Below are positions 6,855 to 10,922 of a stretch of 10,922 nt of DNA, piece after piece; positions within the stretch are counted from its first letter, which is position 1; every line of letters begins with the position of its first letter. The notes under the pieces are model-generated. The model saw only the letters and a program-made list of their open reading frames with translations, was not told the origin of the DNA and made no database searches. The stretch is taken from the NCBI GenBank assembly GCA_030430345.1, contig JAUIFT010000037.1, positions 1-10,922 on the forward strand, written 5' to 3'. Made by a program: the position numbers and the translations under genes. This stretch comes from Calditrichia bacterium (GTDB taxonomy: Bacteria; Calditrichota; Calditrichia; RBG-13-44-9; J042).

Positions 6855-9338
6855 ATGTCAACATTCACCGCATTGTATGGCAGCCTGACCAGCATATCAC
6901 CTGCCCTGATCATCGCAGGGATTGTGTTGTTAACGGCTTTATTAGGTTTTACCGGCGCATCATTCTGGCTGTGGATCGCCGCCGGCGCGTTCACATTTTT
7001 CGGACTTGGTGCACCTATTTGGGGATGGGCTGTACTGGGGACAATTGCTGTTTTATTTGGCATTCCTCCAATTCGTCAATTATTATTGACCGGACCAATC
7101 GTATCACTATTAAAAGCGATGAAATTCCTTCCGGCGATTTCCGACACGGAAAGAACTGCAATTGAAGCAGGAAATATTTGGGTAGACGGAGAATTGTTTT
7201 CCGGAAAGCCGAATTTCAAAAAGATCCTGCAAGAATCTTATCCGGAATTAACCGCGGAAGAGCAGGCATTTCTTGATGGCCCGGTAGAAACCGTCTGTCA
7301 AATGACCGATGATTGGGAAGTTCATCAGCAGCGTGATTTGCCCACGGAAGTCTGGGATTATTTAAAGCAGGAAAGGTTCTTCGGTTTAATTATTCCGAAG
7401 AAGTATGGCGGCCATGGATTTTCCGCGTTGGCGAACAGTGCAATTGTTGAAAAAGTTACTTCGCGATGCGGCCCGTTGTCTACGACCGTTATGGTTCCGA
7501 ACTCCCTCGGCCCTGCGGAGCTACTCATGCATTATGGCACGGATGCTCAGAAAGATTATTATCTCCCCCGCCTCGCCAATGGCCAGGAAATTCCGTGTTT
7601 CGCATTAACAGAACCCAGCGCAGGGTCCGATGCCGGATCTATGACTTCCAGCGGCGTTGTTTTTCGAGGAGAAGATGACAAACTGTATCTGCGTCTAAAC
7701 TGGAAGAAACGCTACATCACCTTAGCTGCGGTTTCTACGGTTCTTGGTTTAGCATTTAAATTGCGTGACCCGGAAAATCTACTTGGTAAAGGCGAGTTTC
7801 CCGGTATCACCTGTGCCTTAATTCCTTCCGATACGGCCGGTGTTGTTCTCGGCAAACGGCATGATCCGCTCGGTATTCCTTTTTATAACTGTCCCACGGA
7901 AGGCCATGATGTCGTTGTTCCGGTAGATACAATTATTGGCGGACCGGAACAGGCCGGAAATGGCTGGCGGATGCTGGTGGAATCATTAGCGGTTGGCCGC
8001 GGCATTTCCCTGCCCGCTTCTTCTACCGGCGGCATTAAGCTGGCAGCCAGAATGATTGGCGCTTACAGCACTGTGCGGAAACAATTTGGCATTTCTATCG
8101 GAAAATTCGAGGGTATTGAAGAACCTCTTTCCCGCATTGGCGGGTTTGCCTACATTTTCGAAGCGGCACGCCGCTTTACCTGCGGTGGACTTGATAAAGG
8201 CGAAAAACCGGCCGTTGTTACAGCCATGGCAAAGTATTCCTTTACCGAACATCTTCGGAAAGCAATCAATGACGCGATGGATATCTCCGGCGGTGCCGGC
8301 ATCTCCCGCGGTCCGCGCAACTTAATCGCTCATGGCTATTTTGCAGTGCCGATCAACATTACTGTTGAAGGTGCAAACATTCTGACCCGAACCTTGATGA
8401 TCTTCGGACAGGGCGCGATTCGCTGCCATCCCTATTCATATAAGGAAATTATGGCATTGATGAACAACGACGTAAAAGCGTTCGATCGTGCCTTCTGGCC
8501 GCATATCGGTCATGTGATTCGTAATCTTTCCCGCAGCATAGTTTTAAGCTTAACCCGGGGCATGCTTGCTTCCGCACCGGTTGGCGGACCGGCAGCAAAG
8601 TATTACAAGAAGATCTCCTGGGCTTCCGCATCTTTCGCCTTTCTTGCTGATGTCGCCATGGGTAAATATGGCGGAAACCTCAAGCGCAAGGAGAAGTTAA
8701 CCGGGCGTTTCGCGGATATTTTTATGTGGCTCTATTTGGGAACTGCTGTGCTCCGGCGCTTTGAAGCGGAAGGTAGCCGTAAAGAAGATCTACCCTTTCT
8801 CCATTGGGGGATGCAGCATGCACTTTCTCAAATTCAAATTGCTTTTGACGGACTATTTCAGAACATGGGATTTCCCTTCAGTGGTCCGGTCGCCTGGTGG
8901 TCCCGATTTAACTCCTTTAGTGCACCTCCCTCGGACGACACTAGTCACCTGGTAGCAAAAGCACTGCAAGTTCCTGGCGAGCAACGAGACCTCTTAACCC
9001 GTGGTGTATTTGTTTCTAAGGATGTTACTGAAGCAGCTGGCAGACTGGAGAATGCTTTCCTTCTGACTTTCCAGGCGGAAGCAATTGTGAAGAAAATTAC
9101 CCGGGCGGTTCGTAAAAAGATTTTACCCAAGGATCGAATCGATCGATTGGTGCCGCAGGCAGTTGATGCAAAGATTATCACTCAAGAAGAAGCAGAGTTG
9201 TTGATTCAGGCGGAAGCAGCACGCACCGACGCTATTCAGGTCGACTCTTTCACTCAAGAGGAATATATGCGTACCGCTGTAAAACCGATCAAAAACACCC
9301 CTAAAGGTTCTTCCGAAGCGGTTATTTCCCAGAATTAA
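6855..9338 (+). CDS. fadE: FadE, membrane-associated acyl-CoA dehydrogenase (long proteobacterial type)
   Basis: This FAD enzyme oxidises acyl-CoA to trans-2-enoyl-CoA, the first step of beta-oxidation. It has 827 residues, close to the ~814 of E. coli FadE and far longer than ordinary ~380-600-residue acyl-CoA dehydrogenases. Three hydrophobic segments (about 15-31, 35-51, 53-70) anchor it to the inner membrane. ISDTERTAIEAGNIWVDGEL (95-114) and LTAEEQAFLDGPVETVC (132-148) are hallmarks of the E. coli-type enzyme. FALTEPSAGSDAGSM (249-263) is the acyl-CoA dehydrogenase signature. TVEGANILTRTLMIFGQGA (503-521) places the probable catalytic base at Glu505, with IRCHPYS following. The remaining ~300 residues fit the FadE-specific C-terminal domain (DUF1974). 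AGGAG at 6845-6849 precedes the ATG by five bases. It is the last gene before a strong terminator. No electron-transfer flavoprotein genes are in the window. Confidence 0.95.
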   Translation: MSTFTALYGSLTSISPALIIAGIVLLTALLGFTGASFWLWIAAGAFTFFGLGAPIWGWAVLGTIAVLFGIPPIRQLLLTGPIVSLLKAMKFLPAISDTERTAIEAGNIWVDGELFSGKPNFKKILQESYPELTAEEQAFLDGPVETVCQMTDDWEVHQQRDLPTEVWDYLKQERFFGLIIPKKYGGHGFSALANSAIVEKVTSRCGPLSTTVMVPNSLGPAELLMHYGTDAQKDYYLPRLANGQEIPCFALTEPSAGSDAGSMTSSGVVFRGEDDKLYLRLNWKKRYITLAAVSTVLGLAFKLRDPENLLGKGEFPGITCALIPSDTAGVVLGKRHDPLGIPFYNCPTEGHDVVVPVDTIIGGPEQAGNGWRMLVESLAVGRGISLPASSTGGIKLAARMIGAYSTVRKQFGISIGKFEGIEEPLSRIGGFAYIFEAARRFTCGGLDKGEKPAVVTAMAKYSFTEHLRKAINDAMDISGGAGISRGPRNLIAHGYFAVPINITVEGANILTRTLMIFGQGAIRCHPYSYKEIMALMNNDVKAFDRAFWPHIGHVIRNLSRSIVLSLTRGMLASAPVGGPAAKYYKKISWASASFAFLADVAMGKYGGNLKRKEKLTGRFADIFMWLYLGTAVLRRFEAEGSRKEDLPFLHWGMQHALSQIQIAFDGLFQNMGFPFSGPVAWWSRFNSFSAPPSDDTSHLVAKALQVPGEQRDLLTRGVFVSKDVTEAAGRLENAFLLTFQAEAIVKKITRAVRKKILPKDRIDRLVPQAVDAKIITQEEAELLIQAEAARTDAIQVDSFTQEEYMRTAVKPIKNTPKGSSEAVISQN

Positions 9339-9349
9339 GTTCTCTCCTA

Positions 9350-9386
9350 AATTTCCGGCAGGTTTCATTGAGGCCTGCCGGAAATT
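9350..9386 (+). terminator. Intrinsic terminator of the fad operon
   Basis: A perfect 13-bp stem (AATTTCCGGCAGG, 9350-9362, pairing with CCTGCCGGAAATT, 9374-9386) has an 11-base loop. It starts 11 bases after the fadE stop codon, and CTTT follows. The GC-rich core with A/T ends resembles a rho-independent terminator, though the T-run after it is short. It marks the end of the fadE transcript. Confidence 0.85.
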
Positions 9387-9602
9387 CTTTCCCGGTCAGA
9401 CATCAATCTTAAACAGGAAATATTTGATAATAGACCATGCTCCTGTGTAACTACTTATTTTGTTACCTAATAAACATTGGACTTTTATTATGAAAGAACT
9501 ATTTACATTCATCCTGGGCCCTTCGTCAAGTTCAGGTTGAACCTGTCGAAGGATGAAAATTCTAAGGCAACACTACAGAAGACTATCTAGTTCTTTATTT
9601 CT
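9387..9602. other. Intergenic region between convergent fadE and serine hydrolase genes
   Basis: These 216 bases separate two convergent genes. Apart from the REP-like palindrome at 9508-9557, no coding potential was found. One 16-codon run from an ATG at 9490 ends inside the palindrome and is not credible as a gene. The rest is AT-rich and featureless. Confidence 0.7.
9508..9557. repeat. REP-like interspersed palindrome
   Basis: This is a 50-base imperfect palindrome. Outer arms TTCATCC (9508-9514) and GGATGAA (9551-9557) enclose CCTTCG (9520-9525) with CGAAGG (9547-9552), and an inner CAGGTT-G-AACCTG (9533-9545). It resembles the CCTTCGACAAGCTCAGG-type palindromes scattered through intergenic DNA of many bacteria. 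It lies between two convergent genes and just past the end of the minus-strand hydrolase, where such an element could also terminate or stabilise that transcript. Only one copy is in the window, so its repetitive nature is recalled, not shown here. Confidence 0.6.
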
Positions 9603-10649
9603 TTAATCCAAATAGATATCAGCAATCTTCTCCGCCAGCGGTAAAACGCTATCGCCATTACGATTGGTTAGAATGACAATGCTCAATTGCTGATCGGGAA
9701 AGCGCATAAAGACATTTCGAAAACCGCGAGTACTGCCGGTATGATGCATCCGTCGCTGCGCCTTATATTCATCAATCCTCCAGCCAAATCCGTATTTTTC
9801 CAAATGCGGCGTAAAGGCTTTCTGCAGCGTTTCCCTGCTGACCAACTGATCGCCGTAAAGCGCCTGGTCCCATTTGAACAAATCATTCAGTGATGAATAA
9901 ATGCCGCCATCTCCCAGCACCGCGCTGGTAATACTCTGATCATCGACTTTCATAGAATCCACTGTAACGGTATGGCCGTACGCCCGGTTAGGCACTTCGG
10001 AAACGCCTGCTTCATATGCCACCGTAGCATCCATCCCCAAAGGCGTAAAAATCCGCTGCTTCAGAAAATTCGGAAATGTTTCCCCACTAATTTTTTCCAC
10101 AGTCATCGCCAGAACGGCATAGCCGGAATTGCTGTAACGGTATTTACTGCCGGGCGGATGGTTAGTTGAGTCCTGGCTCAGCATCATTGCCAGCACATCC
10201 CGGTCTTTTACTTGTATGGTCGCTGTGTCGGGAACCAGGCTTTCATACGCGACTAACCCTGAGGTATGTTGTAAAATTTGCTGAATGGTAATATTTGCCC
10301 CATAGGCGGGAAATTCCGGGAATACCGCTTGTAACGTCGTCTCATAAGCGAGGGCACCCTCTTCGATCAACATCAGGGTCGCCATTGCTGTAAATTGCTT
10401 TGTTACGGAGGCCAGTCGAAAATTTGTGACAGCAGTGATTTGCTCACCGGTATCAAGATTCGCCAGCCCGTAAGTTTTCTGTAATTCAATCTGCCCGTCT
10501 TTAATCACCATAATTGCCGCGCCGGGCGCTGACGGCTGGTTAAAAGGTTCAAAAACTTTATCAATTTTTGCCGGACGGTTTGCGGCACAACCAACAGTAA
10601 ATAAAAGTAACACAATAAGCTCTCCCAGTTTCTTCCATCCTTGATTCAT
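9603..10649 (-). CDS. Lipoprotein serine hydrolase, class C beta-lactamase/esterase fold
   Basis: This is a 348-residue secreted lipoprotein of the serine beta-lactamase-like family (beta-lactamase, transpeptidase and EstB-type esterases). I place the start at base 10649, not at the upstream in-frame ATG at 10703, because an AGAGGTG ribosome site precedes it and a clean lipoprotein signal follows. MNQGWKKLGELIVLLLFTVG leads to the lipidated Cys21. The family motifs are complete: SVTK (Ser81, Lys84), YSN (Tyr172 to Asn174) and HTG (303-305), the last replacing KTG as in class C-like esterases and peptidases. FRLASVTKQFTAMATLMLIE and ILQHTSGL are typical flanking blocks. Substrate cannot be deduced: D-aminopeptidase, esterase or peptidoglycan-related roles are all possible, and resistance to beta-lactams should not be assumed. 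The gene is convergent to fadE and seems unrelated to it. Confidence 0.9.
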   Translation of the reverse strand: MNQGWKKLGELIVLLLFTVGCAANRPAKIDKVFEPFNQPSAPGAAIMVIKDGQIELQKTYGLANLDTGEQITAVTNFRLASVTKQFTAMATLMLIEEGALAYETTLQAVFPEFPAYGANITIQQILQHTSGLVAYESLVPDTATIQVKDRDVLAMMLSQDSTNHPPGSKYRYSNSGYAVLAMTVEKISGETFPNFLKQRIFTPLGMDATVAYEAGVSEVPNRAYGHTVTVDSMKVDDQSITSAVLGDGGIYSSLNDLFKWDQALYGDQLVSRETLQKAFTPHLEKYGFGWRIDEYKAQRRMHHTGSTRGFRNVFMRFPDQQLSIVILTNRNGDSVLPLAEKIADIYLD

Positions 10650-10873
10650 AAGCACCTCTTCTGTTTCATATTCACGCTTATTTTCAACAAATCCCGGTCC
10701 CAATCCTGCCAGTGCGGCAATTTTTTTTCGGAAATTTTTGTTGACGATCCCCGTTTAGCCAGATCAACAAAGCAGCCAACTCACTACCAAGCAAGATGCC
10801 GTGAATGCCATGGGAAAATGAAAAAGTAAAAATAGATAAAGCAAGATTTAAAAACTAAATACTAGGAAGATTA
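10650..10873. other. Intergenic region upstream of the serine hydrolase
   Basis: This mostly AT-rich stretch must hold the promoter of the minus-strand hydrolase and perhaps one for a divergent plus-strand gene. No promoter could be assigned with confidence on either strand. The only structured element is the inverted repeat at 10737-10771. An in-frame extension of the hydrolase to 10703 is possible, but it would put charged residues before the signal peptide. Confidence 0.6.
10737..10771. repeat. Inverted repeat TTTGTTGA / TCAACAAA
   Basis: Eight-base perfect arms (10737-10744 and 10764-10771) are separated by 19 bases, about 90-120 bases upstream of the hydrolase start. The centre-to-centre spacing of 27 bases could suit a regulator binding two half-sites, but there is no second copy to support this. 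A weak hairpin is the alternative. Confidence 0.35.
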
Positions 10874-10922
10874 ATGGCAATTTATCGCATTAATAACAAT
10901 ATCGATAATTTCATGATGTTTA
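10874..10922 (+). CDS. Possible start of an unidentified gene (cut by the window end)
   Basis: An ATG at 10874 is preceded by AGGAAG (10864-10869) at a suitable distance and opens a frame that stays clear to the window edge, giving MAIYRINNNIDNFMMF. Sixteen codons are too few to identify a family, and an open run this short in AT-rich DNA can occur by chance. The ribosome site and the divergent intergenic setting are the only support. Confidence 0.4.
   Translation, partial: MAIYRINNNIDNFMMF

Noticed and set aside
9490..9540. Small plus-strand frame MKELFTFILG...
   Set aside because: Only 16 codons long, without a ribosome site, and it runs into the REP-like palindrome, which explains the sequence better.
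9530..9542. GTTCA-GGT-TGAAC, a possible fourth TetR operator
   Set aside because: The half-sites are in the opposite orientation to TGAAC-N3-GTTCA, and the stretch is part of the REP-like palindrome, not a promoter region.
1..10922. Defence island, biosynthetic cluster, CRISPR array or mobile element
   Set aside because: No transposase, integrase, nuclease, toxin, spacer-repeat pattern or synthetase was found on either strand. The genes are housekeeping and catabolic in type.

Overview
The window is an ordinary-looking stretch of chromosome from a Gram-negative bacterium of moderate G+C, roughly 45-50% by eye. The Gram-negative reading rests on a lipoprotein signal peptide on a serine hydrolase and on a membrane-anchored FadE of the proteobacterial type. 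The gene mix does not fix the phylum. FadN resembles the Bacillus-type enzyme, FadE the enterobacterial type, and there is a large SGNH-TPR protein and a CCTTCG/CGAAGG interspersed palindrome. A lineage of the FCB/Calditrichota/KSB1 kind is a guess only.

Layout. Bases 2-247 are the 3' end of uvrA (nucleotide excision repair). Bases 275-2272 encode a membrane-anchored SGNH-hydrolase-like protein with a TPR tail on the same strand, 27 bases after uvrA. Bases 2408-5526 hold a TetR-family regulator and then fadN. fadA (5592-6773) and fadE (6855-9338) follow on the same strand, and a strong hairpin terminator closes the block at 9350-9386. A 216-base spacer (9387-9602) contains a REP-like palindrome. 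A lipoprotein serine hydrolase of the class C beta-lactamase/esterase fold then lies on the minus strand (9603-10649). The last ~270 bases are an AT-rich divergent intergenic region that may contain the first codons of another plus-strand gene.

How the genes work together. FadE (acyl-CoA to enoyl-CoA), FadN (hydratase plus 3-hydroxyacyl-CoA dehydrogenase) and FadA (thiolase) make a complete beta-oxidation spiral in one probable operon, in the order N-A-E known from Bacillus subtilis fadNAE. The TetR gene directly upstream very likely controls it. The same palindrome, TGAAC-N3-GTTCA, overlaps the -35 region of the tetR promoter (2341-2357) and occurs twice just upstream of fadN (3086-3101 and 3121-3135). 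This points to an autoregulated, probably acyl-CoA-responsive repressor.

I found no mobile element, CRISPR array, tRNA or rRNA, and nothing that looks like an undescribed multi-gene system. The items most worth a second look are the unreported-looking operator set, the mixed ancestry of the fad operon, and the altered active-site blocks of the SGNH-TPR protein.
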